The notes under the pieces: model-generated
Database searches by the model: none
Told to the model about the DNA's origin: nothing
What the model saw: the letters and a program-made list of their open reading frames with translations, nothing else
Made by a program: the position numbers and the translations under genes
In this document: positions 22,662 through 31,213 of the stretch, piece after piece
Numbering within the stretch: position 1 is the first letter of the stretch
Layout: the number at the start of each line of letters is the position of its first letter
NCBI RefSeq assembly: GCF_019083965.1
Contig: NZ_JAHRCY010000004.1
Span: forward strand, 141,236-205,235
Source: Catellatospora tritici
GTDB taxonomy: Bacteria > Actinomycetota > Actinomycetes > Mycobacteriales > Micromonosporaceae
Reading direction: 5' to 3'
DNA length: 64,000 nucleotides

Positions 22662-23984
22662 ATGGCGCAGACCGATGGGCTCGACTGCTGCGGGGGCGCC
22701 GACGTGCCCTCGACCGGGCTCGACCGGCGGGCCGTGCTGCGCGCCGCCACCCTGGGTGTGGGTGCCGCGGCGGGCGGGCTGCTGACCCTGCCCGGGACCG
22801 CGTACGCGGCGCCGGCGATCTACAACCCGTTCACGGCGTACCCGATCTCCGGCAGTTGGGCCGACCATCTCGCCCGGGGCTCGCTCGGCGGCATCGACTT
22901 CGCCATGCCCGTCGGGACTCCGCTGCCCGCCTGCGGGGCCGGGACGGTCCAGAACACCCCGAACAACGGCACCGGCGGCCACACCGTCACGATCCAGCAC
23001 GCCGACGGGTACCGCAGCCAGTACATGCACCTGTCGCAGTTCCTGCTCGGCAACGGCACCTACGTCCAGGCGGGCACGGTCGTGGGCCTGTCCGGCGGCG
23101 CCGCCGGCGCGCCCGGCTCGGGCAACTCCACCGGGCCGCACCTGCACTGGCACATGATCGATCCAGCCGGTGTCAGGATCAGTCCGCTGGTCTACATCGC
23201 GGAGCATCCGGGCGGGGCCGCTCCGCGCCAGGTGTACGAGGCGGCCAGCAACAACGCCTGGCGGGCGCTGCCGATCTCCGGCAGTGGCGGCGCGGTGACC
23301 GGCTCCGCGGTGGCGCCGATCGCCCTGGGCAGCACGAAGATCGTGTACACGCTCAACGGCGGCCGGGTCTTCGAGGCGGCGAGCAACGCCGGCTGGCAGA
23401 ACCTGTGGACGGGGATCACCGGCGCGCAGGGCACCGCGCTCGCCGCGCTGAACCTCAACGGCGTGAAGCTCATCTACACCGTCGTCGACGGCTACGTGCA
23501 CGAAGCGGCCAGCAACAACGCCTGGCGCAACCTCAACAGCGGCATCTCCGGGGTGAGCTCGGCGTCCATTTCGGTGATCCAGCTCGACGGGGTCAAGTAC
23601 GTCTACAGCATCGTGGGCGGCTACGTGCACGAGGCGCACAGCGCCAACGCCTGGCGCAACCTGAACACCGGCATTCCGGCGTCGGCGGTGGCGGCGATCA
23701 CCCTGGGCAGCACGAAGATCATCTACACGGTCAACGGCGGATCGGTGTACGAGGCCGCCAGCAACGCCGGCTGGCAGAACCTCTGGACCGGCATCTCCGG
23801 GGTCTCCGGCAGCACGCTCGCGGCGATGAACGTCGCGGGAGTCAAGCACATCTACACCAGCGCCGGCGGCTACGTGCACGAGGCGGCCAGCAACAACGCC
23901 TGGCGCAACCTCAACTCCGGCGTGGGCGGCTCGACGGTGGCCGTGCTGACCGTCGGCGGCGTCAAGCTCATCTACGCCGCCTGA
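22662..23984 (+). CDS. Secreted degenerate M23 protein with six propeller-like repeats
   Basis: A 440-residue Tat-type exported protein (LDRRAVLRAATLGVGAAAGG). The M23 domain at about 55-185 keeps the Asp (GGIDFAMPVG), the YMHLSQ His and the GPHLHWHM pair. However, the first zinc His of the usual HxGxD motif is Leu (SLGGIDF), so peptidase activity is doubtful. Residues about 190-440 are six units of about 42 residues, each opening V-[YFH]-EAASN-x-[AG]-W and containing IYT-x-x-[GD]-G-x-V, like a lectin-type beta-propeller blade. GGAG lies 5 bases before the ATG. A cell-wall or glycan-binding role is likely. The repeats are close enough to suggest recent amplification. Confidence 0.8.
   Translation: MAQTDGLDCCGGADVPSTGLDRRAVLRAATLGVGAAAGGLLTLPGTAYAAPAIYNPFTAYPISGSWADHLARGSLGGIDFAMPVGTPLPACGAGTVQNTPNNGTGGHTVTIQHADGYRSQYMHLSQFLLGNGTYVQAGTVVGLSGGAAGAPGSGNSTGPHLHWHMIDPAGVRISPLVYIAEHPGGAAPRQVYEAASNNAWRALPISGSGGAVTGSAVAPIALGSTKIVYTLNGGRVFEAASNAGWQNLWTGITGAQGTALAALNLNGVKLIYTVVDGYVHEAASNNAWRNLNSGISGVSSASISVIQLDGVKYVYSIVGGYVHEAHSANAWRNLNTGIPASAVAAITLGSTKIIYTVNGGSVYEAASNAGWQNLWTGISGVSGSTLAAMNVAGVKHIYTSAGGYVHEAASNNAWRNLNSGVGGSTVAVLTVGGVKLIYAA
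23232..23981 (+). repeat. Six tandem coding repeats of about 125 bp
   Basis: The 3' half of the M23-like gene is a tandem array. GAGGCGGCCAGCAACAACGC-type segments recur at near-125-bp steps, alternating between two blade types (NNAWRNLNS and NAGWQNLWTG). An A-B alternation is visible: units 2 and 5 match each other better than their neighbours. Confidence 0.75.
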
Positions 23985-23990
23985 TCCGAC

Positions 23991-24021
23991 GGCGGGGACC
24001 CGACCGGCGGCGGTCCCCGCC
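23991..24021 (+). terminator. Terminator after the M23-like repeat gene
   Basis: GGCGGGGACC (23991-24000) pairs exactly with GGTCCCCGCC (24012-24021), six bases after the stop region. Confidence 0.7.
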
Positions 24022-24061
24022 ACCTCACCCGCACGCCGACGGGCAGTCCGGAAGTCCGGCG

Positions 24062-24381
24062 CTACGCCGTGATCGCGTGCCGGACGGCCACCCGGGGCCG
24101 AGGTCGGACAGCACGACATCGGCCCTGGGTGCCCGCAGTTCGACGGCGGTCGTGTCGCCGGTCGCCACCCCGACCGCCCTGGCCCCGACCGCCTGGGTGG
24201 CCTGGACGTCGCGGCACGTGTCGCCGACGATCACCAGGTCGGCGCCGACCAGGGACAGGCCGAGAACCCGCCGGGTTCGGGCCAGCGCATGGCGGGGCAG
24301 TTCGGTCCGCTCGACGGCGTCCCCGCCGTACGCGCCGATCCGCAGGTCCAATCCGGTCCCCAGGCCGAAGGCGGCCAACGC
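24062..24381 (-). pseudogene. HAD-superfamily phosphatase remnant (C-terminal part)
   Basis: Minus-strand codons read ALAAFGLGTGLDLRIGAYGG and, further on, GADLVIVGDTCRDVQATQAV, then GARAVGVATGDT and ELRAPRADVVLSDLGP. This is the second half of a HAD-like hydrolase, with the motif IV GDTxxD intact. The nucleophile motif DxD and cap are absent: upstream codons are unrelated and run into the helicase gene's 5' region. After VVLSDLGP the frame continues into unrelated residues, while the next frame gives RVAVRHAITA and a stop at 24062-24064, so a one-base deletion near the end is likely. It is truncated and frameshifted. Confidence 0.75.
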
Positions 24382-24532
24382 GACCCTGCTCCGCCCCGAC
24401 AGTCTCCGCCAGGCGTGGCACGGTCGTCGGCTGGGTAGGAGCACCGCGGGGTCCCCTATCCGTCGGTTCGCGCCACCGGCAGAATTCATGGACCGTGCCG
24501 TCCCGGCACGGCCAGTGTGGAACGAGGTCGCC

Positions 24533-26695
24533 ATGGTCGTCGCTGCCCGCAGCCCGCAGGCGCGTGCCCTGGTCACCGATGCCGCAGACGCGCAGCGGGC
24601 CGCCCGGACCCTGCTCGACGCCGAAGGCCACCTCGTCACCGAGATCCGCGAACTGGCCGACGCGCACCGCCGGCGGCTGCTCGACGAACGCCTCAACAAT
24701 GTCGACGTCGCGCGATTGCGGGACGCGGCCGATGGCCGCTTGCGCCTCGGATCGCTGCAGGCGGCGGGGATCACCACCGTCGGCCAGCTCATCTCCCAGC
24801 GCCGGCAGCTGCACCGGTACCCCGGAGTCGGACCGACCACCGTCGCCCAGATCGAGTCCGCCCTCGAAGCCCTGGCCGCGTCCGTCGAGGCCGAAACCGT
24901 CCTGCGGCCCGACCCGGACCGCCGCTCGCCCGAGGACACCCACCTGCTGCGCCTGCTGCACCGGTTGGTCCTCACTCGCCGCCGGGTGCGCCCCCTCCTC
25001 GCCCGCGCCCGCGAACTGCATGACGCGGTCGCCGCCGACCTCGACGGCGCACGCCTGGCCAACAACCGCTGGCGCAGCCTGTTCCGCGGCCGCCAAGGAC
25101 GCCAGGCCGACCGCGCCGCACTGGCCGCACTCGAAGACGCACTGCGTACACCGCGGCTGGAAGCCGCCCGCACCAAAGTCCTCGCCGCCCGCACCGCCCT
25201 GGCGCAGGAGCCGACCGCCCAGCAGTTGTGGCGCAAGTACCAGACCGACGCCGCCACCTACCTGACCCTGCTGGCCGAGGTGACCGGTCGGCAGGTAGGC
25301 GAGCACGGCCCGGCCGGAAACCTGCCGTCCGACACCGCCGACAGCATCGACAAGCTGCGTCTGGACACCAGTCTGCTGAAGTCCACCCTGCGCGGCTACC
25401 AGTCCTTCGGTGCCCGGTTCATGCTCGTGCAGCGGCGGGTGATCCTCGGTGACGAGATGGGCCTGGGCAAGACCGTGGAGACGCTCGCGGCCATGTGCCA
25501 CCTGGCAGCCAACGGCGAACGGCACTTCCTGGTCGTCTGCCCGCCGAGCCTGGCCGGAAACTGGATGCACGAGATCAGACGCCACTGCAAACTGACCCCG
25601 CGCCTGCTCTACGGCGGTGACACCGCCAAGAACCTCGCCGCCTGGCGCACCCAGGGCGGCGTCGGCGTGACCACCTACACCGCCCTCGACCGGCTGGACC
25701 TCGACGAGGTCAGGGTCGCCATGGCCGCCTTCGACGAAGCCCACTACATCAAGAACCCGACCACCAAGCGCACCCGCCACAGCCGCCGCCTCATCGACCA
25801 GGCCGAGCGGGTGACCCTGCTGACCGGCACTCCGCTGGAGAACCGGGTGGCGGAGTTCGGGGTGCTCACCGAACACATCAACCCCGCCGTGGCCCGACAG
25901 GCGGCCGAGGCGTCGTCACCCGATGCGTTCCGCCAGGCCATCGCACCGGCCTACCTCCGCCGCAACCAGTCCGACGTGCTCGCCGAGCTTCCCGACCGGA
26001 TCGAGACCGTGCAGCCGGTGTCGCTGGCGCCGGACGAGTTGGCCGCCTACCGCAAGGCCGTGTGGGAAGGGCATTTCATGACGATGCGCCGGGCCACCTT
26101 CGGCGACCCGGCCCGCACCTCGACCAAACTCGAACACATCCGCCAGATCGCCGAGGAGGCGCTCGCGGAGGGACACAAGGTCCTCGTGTTCTCGTACTTC
26201 CGTGACGTGCTCACCGCGGTCGCCGCGGCGCTGGGGCCACGGGCGCACGGACCGCTCACCGGCACGACCCCCGCGCTGCAGCGCCAGCAGGTCGTCGACG
26301 CGTTCACCGCCAGCCGGAGACCGGCGGTGCTGGTCAGCCAGATCGAGGTCGGCGGCGTCGGGCTGAACCTGCAGACCGCCTCGGTGGTGATCCTGGTCGA
26401 GCCGCAGTGGAAGCCCAGCACCGAGGAGCAGGCCATCGCGCGCTGCCATCGCATGGGTCAGGTCCGGCCGGTGCAGGTGTTCCGGCTGGTCGCCGAGGAC
26501 ACCGTCGACACCAGCATGCGCGAGCTGGTCGCGGGAAAGGCCGCGATCTTCGACGAGTACGCCCGGCCCAGCGCGGCCAAGGACGCCAACGCCCAGGCTG
26601 TGGAGGGGGCTGACAAGGACAGCAAGCGCGCTGCCGCCGAGCGCCAGATCATCGAGCGGGAGCGGGCACGCCTGCGGGAGGTGGGCGACGACTGA
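24533..26695 (+). CDS. SNF2-family DEAD/DEAH helicase-like ATPase with N-terminal helix-hairpin-helix
   Basis: A 720-residue double-stranded-DNA translocase of the Snf2/RapA superfamily. Residues about 65-110 (AGITTVGQLISQ, YPGVGPTTVAQIESALEAL) form a helix-hairpin-helix-like DNA-binding unit. A helical region follows, then the motor: Walker A LGDEMGLGKTVETLA, DEAH box AFDEAHYIKN, motif III LLTGTPLENR, and the second lobe SQIEVGGVGLNLQTA and IARCHRMGQVRPVQV. The ATG at 24533 has GAGG at proper spacing; an in-frame ATG 45 bases earlier is an alternative. It is compact compared with typical bacterial Snf2 proteins (about 1000) and lacks a SWIM domain. The next gene is a DNA alkylation repair-like protein, so a role in DNA repair or invading-DNA control is plausible. 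Confidence 0.9.
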   Translation: MVVAARSPQARALVTDAADAQRAARTLLDAEGHLVTEIRELADAHRRRLLDERLNNVDVARLRDAADGRLRLGSLQAAGITTVGQLISQRRQLHRYPGVGPTTVAQIESALEALAASVEAETVLRPDPDRRSPEDTHLLRLLHRLVLTRRRVRPLLARARELHDAVAADLDGARLANNRWRSLFRGRQGRQADRAALAALEDALRTPRLEAARTKVLAARTALAQEPTAQQLWRKYQTDAATYLTLLAEVTGRQVGEHGPAGNLPSDTADSIDKLRLDTSLLKSTLRGYQSFGARFMLVQRRVILGDEMGLGKTVETLAAMCHLAANGERHFLVVCPPSLAGNWMHEIRRHCKLTPRLLYGGDTAKNLAAWRTQGGVGVTTYTALDRLDLDEVRVAMAAFDEAHYIKNPTTKRTRHSRRLIDQAERVTLLTGTPLENRVAEFGVLTEHINPAVARQAAEASSPDAFRQAIAPAYLRRNQSDVLAELPDRIETVQPVSLAPDELAAYRKAVWEGHFMTMRRATFGDPARTSTKLEHIRQIAEEALAEGHKVLVFSYFRDVLTAVAAALGPRAHGPLTGTTPALQRQQVVDAFTASRRPAVLVSQIEVGGVGLNLQTASVVILVEPQWKPSTEEQAIARCHRMGQVRPVQVFRLVAEDTVDTSMRELVAGKAAIFDEYARPSAAKDANAQAVEGADKDSKRAAAERQIIERERARLREVGDD

Positions 26696-26708
26696 CGCTG
26701 AGCGTCAG
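26692..26708 (+). terminator. Small hairpin at the helicase stop
   Basis: CTGACGC (26692-26698) and GCGTCAG (26702-26708) form a 7-bp stem with a 3-base loop overlapping the stop codon. It is weak as a terminator but may separate this gene from the next. Confidence 0.3.
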
Positions 26709-26778
26709 CGCCCGTGGGCTGACTGGAAGCGCGGTTTCCTCGTAGGCTGACCACACATGCGAGGAACAGGAGGCTCAG

Positions 26779-27450
26779 GTGGGCGAGACGACCGTGGCCG
26801 AGGTGATGGCCGAGCTCGCCGCGCTCGAAGACCCGCGGGCACGCGAGGTGAACGAGAGACACGGTGACGATCACGGGGTGAACCTCGGCAAACTTCGCGA
26901 ACTGGCCAAGCGGCTGAAGACCCGACAGGAACTCGCCCGCGAACTCTGGGCGACCGACGACACGGCGGCCAGACTCCTGGCGCTGCTGATCTGCCGCCCG
27001 AAGGCGTTCGAGCGGGACGAGCTGGACGCCATGCTCCGCCAGGCGCGCACCCCTAAGGTGCACGACTGGCTCGTGAACTACGTGGTGAAGAAGAACCCGC
27101 ACGTCGAGGACCTGCGGCTGGCCTGGTTCGCCGACCCGGATCCGCTGGTCGCCAGCGCCGGGTGGGCGCTGACCACCGAACGCGTGGCGAAGAAGCCCGA
27201 GGGCCTCGACCTCGCCGGGCTGCTCGACCTCATCGAGGCGCAGCTGAAGAGCGCCCCGGACCGCCTGCAGTGGGCGATGAACCACTGCCTGGCCCAGATC
27301 GGGATCGACCACGCCGAACACCGCGCCCGCGCGATCGCCATCGGCGAGCGCCTCGAAGTGCTCAAGGACTACCCGACTCCGCCGAATTGCACGTCGCCCT
27401 TCGCGCCCATCTGGATCACCGAGATGGTGCGCCGCCAGAACGGCGCCTAG
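26779..27450 (+). CDS. DNA alkylation repair (AlkC/AlkD-like HEAT-repeat) protein
   Basis: A 223-residue all-helical protein resembling the AlkC/AlkD glycosylase superfamily, which excises N3- and N7-alkylpurines with a HEAT-like solenoid. Segments such as ARELWATDDTAARLLALLI, KVHDWLVNYVVKKNP, LAWFADPDPLVASAGWALT and QWAMNHCLAQIGI fit the repeat pattern of the actinobacterial branch. The GTG start has a perfect AGGAGG site. It follows the SNF2-type gene by 83 bases on the same strand. Catalytic residues could not be assigned with certainty, so enzymatic activity is inferred from the family. Confidence 0.8.
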   Translation: MGETTVAEVMAELAALEDPRAREVNERHGDDHGVNLGKLRELAKRLKTRQELARELWATDDTAARLLALLICRPKAFERDELDAMLRQARTPKVHDWLVNYVVKKNPHVEDLRLAWFADPDPLVASAGWALTTERVAKKPEGLDLAGLLDLIEAQLKSAPDRLQWAMNHCLAQIGIDHAEHRARAIAIGERLEVLKDYPTPPNCTSPFAPIWITEMVRRQNGA

Positions 27451-27508
27451 GAAGATCCGATGTGGCGGGATCGGGGCGCTCAGACGGTGTCTCGTGGTTC
27501 GGCAGGGT

Positions 27509-28075
27509 TCATTTCCGCCTGAACCGGGCGCGCGATCCCGCTGGCCGGGTGCCGAGCGCCAGCCGGGGGCGAGTCGCGCGAAGCCGCGTGCGTGCGACTT
27601 CGGCGCGGACCCGGCTACGCCACTGCTTCCACCGGGTGGCGCCGATTATCGACGAGAATATGACCATCATGGCGCCGACGAACCCGACCGGTCCCACCAC
27701 CCATGATCGATGCCCGCTCAGCTGACCGAACTCGGCGACGAAGTCGGTGGGGTCGGCCGGGTTCACCCACACTGCCACGGGGGTGCCGGACACCAGGCAG
27801 ACCCGCACACAGGGCATCTCGGCCTCGATGGGGCGCCCGTCGAACTCGTACCGGAAGAACATGGTTCTGCTCGGGCTCGACCGGCCGCGCTCGTACTGCT
27901 CCAGTGCGGAGACGGTCAGCTGCAGCGGAACCCCCGTCTGACGCAGCCGCGCCGCCCAATCCTCGTCGTGTCGCGCCTGCAGGAAAGGCAGCGAGAGCAA
28001 CGCCAAGCCAACCGCGAAGGCGGCTGCCGTCAGCAGTACGGCGGTGCGGGCGCTGACGACGATCGGTTTCACCAT
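27509..28075 (-). CDS. DUF3592-like membrane protein
   Basis: A 188-residue protein with two transmembrane helices: about 10-30 (TAVLLTAAAFAVGLALLSL) and about 122-145 (SWVVGPVGFVGAMMVIFSS). They bracket an external beta-sandwich of the DUF3592 kind (FRYEFDGRPIEAEM, GTPVAVWVNPADPTDFVAEF). The tail is Arg-rich and cytoplasmic. Function of this family is not known. It converges on the alkylation-repair gene with a 58-base gap and is divergent from the PadR fusion gene. Confidence 0.75.
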   Translation of the reverse strand: MVKPIVVSARTAVLLTAAAFAVGLALLSLPFLQARHDEDWAARLRQTGVPLQLTVSALEQYERGRSSPSRTMFFRYEFDGRPIEAEMPCVRVCLVSGTPVAVWVNPADPTDFVAEFGQLSGHRSWVVGPVGFVGAMMVIFSSIIGATRWKQWRSRVRAEVARTRLRATRPRLALGTRPAGSRARFRRK

Positions 28076-28116
28076 GCGGGCATGATCGCAGGCATGGGCA
28101 AGGGTCGACCAGGTCT

Positions 28117-28132
28117 ATTCTAGCGCTAGAAT
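28117..28132. promoter_or_regulatory. Perfect 16-bp palindrome before the PadR fusion gene
   Basis: ATTCTAGCGCTAGAAT at 28117-28132 is a perfect dyad ending six bases before the PadR-GyrI start codon. It would overlap the promoter -10 region or transcription start. PadR-family proteins bind short palindromes at their own promoters, so this is the best candidate autoregulatory operator. Confidence 0.7.
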
Positions 28133-28138
28133 GCGGAC

Positions 28139-29296
28139 ATGGGGTTGACCGATGCGGAGCTGACCGTTCTCGGGCTGCTCCTGGAACAGCCGCGTCACGG
28201 GTACGAGCTGGAACGCGTCATCGAGGAGCGGGGAGTGCGCGCCTGGACGGCGCTCGGCTTCTCGTCGATCTACTACCTGCTGGACAAGCTGGCCGGGCGC
28301 GGACTGATCGAAGTTGTCGCGACGCCGGGCGAGAAGCGATCGGCGAAGTCGCGCGCCACCTTCCGGGTGACAGCGGCGGGTCGTGACCTGTGCGCGGGAG
28401 CCACGAAAGACGCGCTGGCGACGCTGACCCCGGTGCGCTCTCGCGTCCTGATCGGGATCGCGAACAGTCCGGGCCTGCCGGAGCCGGACGTGGCGGCCGG
28501 GTTGGCCCGGCGACTGGAGGCGCTGCGAAACCAACTGGCGGAGCTACGGGCGACCAGGGCCGGGCAGGCCCCACTGCCCACCGCCGCCTCGGCGATCTTC
28601 GACTACTGCGAAGCCATGCTCCGGGCCGATATCGACTGGACCGAGACCACGCTGGGCGTGCTGACCAAGGAGACCGCGATGGACAAGTTCGACATCAAGA
28701 AGGCGCATCGGGAGCTGTACGCGCCGCCGGCGAAGGACTTCGTCGTCGTGGACGTCCCTGAGCTGCGCTACCTCGCGGTCGACGGCCATGGCGACCCGAA
28801 CACGTCCGGGGCGTACACCCGCGCCGTCGAGGCCCTGTTCACGGTGGCGTACACGCTGAAGTTCACCAGTAAGAAGGCCCTTGGTCGCGACTTCGTGGTC
28901 GGGCCGTTGGAAGGCCTGTGGCGAGCCGACGACCCCGCTGCCTTCCTCACGAGGAACAAGGACGCCTGGGCGTGGACCATGATGATCAGCCAGCCGGACT
29001 GGATCACCGAGGACATGATCGGCGTGGCCGTCGCCGAGGCCGCCAAGAAGAAGGCCAACCCGGCGCTGGCCGAGCTTCGCCTGCTCAGCCTGGTCGAGGG
29101 CAGCTGCGTCCAGATCCTGCACCTCGGCTCGTACGACGATGAGGCGCCGACCCTGGACCGCCTACACAACCGCTTTCTGCCCGACCATGGTCTGACCTTC
29201 AACGGCGACCACCACGAGATCTATCTCAGCGACGCACGGCGAACTGAACCGGCCAAGCTCAAGACGATTCTCAGGCAACCCGTCAAAGCGGGGTGA
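28139..29296 (+). CDS. PadR-family regulator fused to a GyrI-like ligand-binding domain
   Basis: A 385-residue fusion. Residues 1-180 are a PadR regulator: winged helix LTVLGLLLEQPRHGYELERV, the recognition region SSIYYLLDKLAGRGLIEV, and a helical dimer arm. Residues about 181-385 begin exactly like stand-alone GyrI-like proteins (MDKFDIKKAHRELYAPP) and contain VPELRYLAVDGHGDPNT, SQPDWIT and the final HHEIYLSDARRTEPAKLKT. GyrI-like domains bind small hydrophobic or cationic molecules, so the protein could sense a drug directly. The internal ATG at 28679 has no strong ribosome site, favouring a true fusion. The 3' end overlaps the convergent small membrane gene by 14 bases. Confidence 0.9.
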   Translation: MGLTDAELTVLGLLLEQPRHGYELERVIEERGVRAWTALGFSSIYYLLDKLAGRGLIEVVATPGEKRSAKSRATFRVTAAGRDLCAGATKDALATLTPVRSRVLIGIANSPGLPEPDVAAGLARRLEALRNQLAELRATRAGQAPLPTAASAIFDYCEAMLRADIDWTETTLGVLTKETAMDKFDIKKAHRELYAPPAKDFVVVDVPELRYLAVDGHGDPNTSGAYTRAVEALFTVAYTLKFTSKKALGRDFVVGPLEGLWRADDPAAFLTRNKDAWAWTMMISQPDWITEDMIGVAVAEAAKKKANPALAELRLLSLVEGSCVQILHLGSYDDEAPTLDRLHNRFLPDHGLTFNGDHHEIYLSDARRTEPAKLKTILRQPVKAG

Positions 29297-29483
29297 CGGC
29301 CGACTCCGAGCGGCTGAGGTCGGTGCTCTTCGGCCCGAGGTCCTGCTCGGCGATGACGGTCTCGCGTCGGTTGCGACGGCGCAGCACCCCGGCCACCCCG
29401 GCCGCGGTGGCACCCGCGAGCACGGTGAGGATCGCCAACCGGGTGCCGACCGACATCCCGTTGCCCTGCGTAGCACCAGCCAT
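29283..29483 (-). CDS. Small single-pass membrane protein
   Basis: A 66-residue protein with an AGGAGG site seven bases before the ATG. One transmembrane helix is visible at about 12-33 (VGTRLAILTVLAGATAAGVAG), followed by an RRRNRR stop-transfer anchor and a polar tail. There is no family recognised. Its 3' end overlaps the PadR-GyrI gene tail-to-tail. Confidence 0.6.
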   Translation of the reverse strand: MAGATQGNGMSVGTRLAILTVLAGATAAGVAGVLRRRNRRETVIAEQDLGPKSTDLSRSESAVTPL

Positions 29484-29640
29484 GGCACACCTCCTGTTTC
29501 AGCAGCATAGGCCGGACCTGGGTCGCCGTGGCGGCGTTGACTCGCCTCACTCCGCTGCGGGAAGCGGCAGGCCGCGCATATGAACATTCTGTTTAAAACG
29601 ATTCGTTGACAACGAGGGGTTCATGTAGTTGGCTGGCGTC

Positions 29641-30066
29641 ATGGCCGAGACAGATCCGTTCACCCCCTTCGACTCCGAGCGGGCCCGAGCCGGGCGCGAT
29701 TTCGCGGCGCTGACCCGCATCGCCGAGCGGCACGCCGCCACCGAGACGCAGCGCCGCCGCTGGACCCATGCGCACGTGCTGGACCCGTATGAGGCGGTGT
29801 CGCTGTCGGTGTCGCTGGCGGCAGGTTCGGCGCTGCCGGAGCCGGGAGAGGAGCCGTTCGACGAGGCGGACCTGACCGCCGCGCTCACGCTGCTCCCACG
29901 GGTGCGGGCCGAACTCGACGCGCTCGAGGCGGGCCTGCTCGACCTGGCGCGTGCGCGTGGGCTCACCTGGCAGGCGATCGCCTTCGGGCTCGGACTCGGC
30001 ACGCCGCAGGCGGCCCGCCAGCGTTACGAGCGGCTGACCGGCCGCGCTCGCACCGCGACCGAGTAG
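29641..30066 (+). CDS. Small HTH-type DNA-binding protein
   Basis: A 141-residue acidic/helical protein. The C-terminal third, LARARGLTWQAIAFGLGLG and TPQAARQRYERL, is a helix-turn-helix of the kind found in short actinobacterial DNA-binding proteins; the N-terminal part is an alpha-helical dimer region. The start is taken at ATG 29641 rather than the TTG 12 bases earlier. A TTGACA lies at 29606-29611 but no convincing -10 box follows. Specific function unknown. Confidence 0.7.
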   Translation: MAETDPFTPFDSERARAGRDFAALTRIAERHAATETQRRRWTHAHVLDPYEAVSLSVSLAAGSALPEPGEEPFDEADLTAALTLLPRVRAELDALEAGLLDLARARGLTWQAIAFGLGLGTPQAARQRYERLTGRARTATE

Positions 30067-30223
30067 CCGGAACCGGACAGCTCCACCTTTGACGAATGAA
30101 CGGCGGTTATGCAGTTGATGACCGTCTTTTCCTGAAGGCGGCATTTGTCCGTGGTGCTGGGCTGGGGCATCCTGGGACGAAAGCTGCGGTGGTCGGAGGC
30201 GATCCGTATGTCCACTGACGTGA

Positions 30224-31087
30224 CAGTTCCTCGAGGCGATTCCGATCGGCGTGGACGTGCGTGACGCCGACACCGGCGAGCCCGTGTACGCCAACCAGGT
30301 CGCCGGCCGCATCCTCGGCTACGACCCCGGCAAGGTCGTCGCACCGGAGGACCTGCCCAATCTCTACACCAGCGGCACCGGCGAACCCTTCCCACCCGAA
30401 CGGCTTCCACTGGCCCAGGCCCGGCAGGGCCACACCGCCAGCGTCGACGACCTCGAGGTCGAGGTCGACGCCCAGCGCCGCCGACTGGAGGTGGTCGCTA
30501 CACCCATCCGCGACGGCGACGAGATCCGCTACGTCCTGGTCGCGCTGGCCGACATCACCGCCGAACGCCAGATGGCCGAAGAACTGCGAAAACTCTCGGT
30601 CGTCGACGAGCTGACCGGCGTGAACAACCGTCGCGGCTTCCTGCTCGCCGCGCGGACCGAACTCCGCCGGGCGCAATTGGCCCGCCGTCCGGCCGTCCTG
30701 CTCTTCATCGACCTCGACGGCCTCAAACGGATCAACGACACGTACGGCCACAGCGCCGGCGACCACGCCATCGGGGCGACCGCGGGGCTGCTTCGGGCCA
30801 ATACCCGCCGCGGGGACGTCCTCGGCCGGATCGGCGGCGACGAGCTGTGGGCGCGCCGGTTGCGTGATCAGGTCGACCGGCACAACGACTCGGCGGGCCA
30901 GCCGTACGAACTCGCCGTCACCGTCGGGGTGTCGGTCTTCAACCATGACAGCTCGACCACGATCGAAGAATTGATCGACCGTGCCGACGCGGCCATGTAC
31001 CTGGCCCGGGAACTGGATGACCGGCAGGAGCCGACAGGGCCAGTGCGAATCCACGCCCGGCCTCGGATCACCCACGAGCGCGGCTGA
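30224..31087 (+). pseudogene. Decayed PAS-GGDEF diguanylate cyclase gene
   Basis: The reading frame QFLEAIPIGVDVRDADTGEP begins a PAS domain directly after a TGA. A plausible original start (MSTDV at 30208) is in another frame, so the N-terminus is lost by frameshift or deletion. PAS spans to about 31% of the frame, then GGDEF (SVVDELTGVNNRRGF, LFIDLDGLKRINDTYGH, GDVLGRIGGDEL). Immediately after GGDEL the sequence jumps to WARRLRDQVDRHN, so about 15-20 residues present in normal cyclases are deleted; the signature Phe is also Leu. A GTG at 30251 could still start a 278-residue product, but active cyclase is unlikely. Neighbours give no functional link. Confidence 0.7.
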
Positions 31088-31213
31088 TCCGGGCCGGCAC
31101 CCGGCCGGACCACGCGGTCAGGGTGGCTCCCAGGGCCTGTTTCACAAGTCTCGGTGGAGCGAGCAGGTAGCCCCCGCATGAACAAACCCCGGCAGTTTCG
31201 ACGCAGCATTGCG

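Noticed and set aside
22662..23984. SARP regulator and M23-like gene as one operon
   Set aside because: The gap is 171 bases and the M23 gene has its own strong ribosome site; cotranscription cannot be shown.
29606..29634. TTGACA as a -35 box for the small HTH gene
   Set aside because: No acceptable -10 hexamer at 16-18 bases, so no promoter is claimed.
31125..31180. GGCCTGTTTCACAAGT-like sequence similar to the end of some insertion sequences
   Set aside because: No matching inverted end, target duplication or transposase fragment was found nearby.
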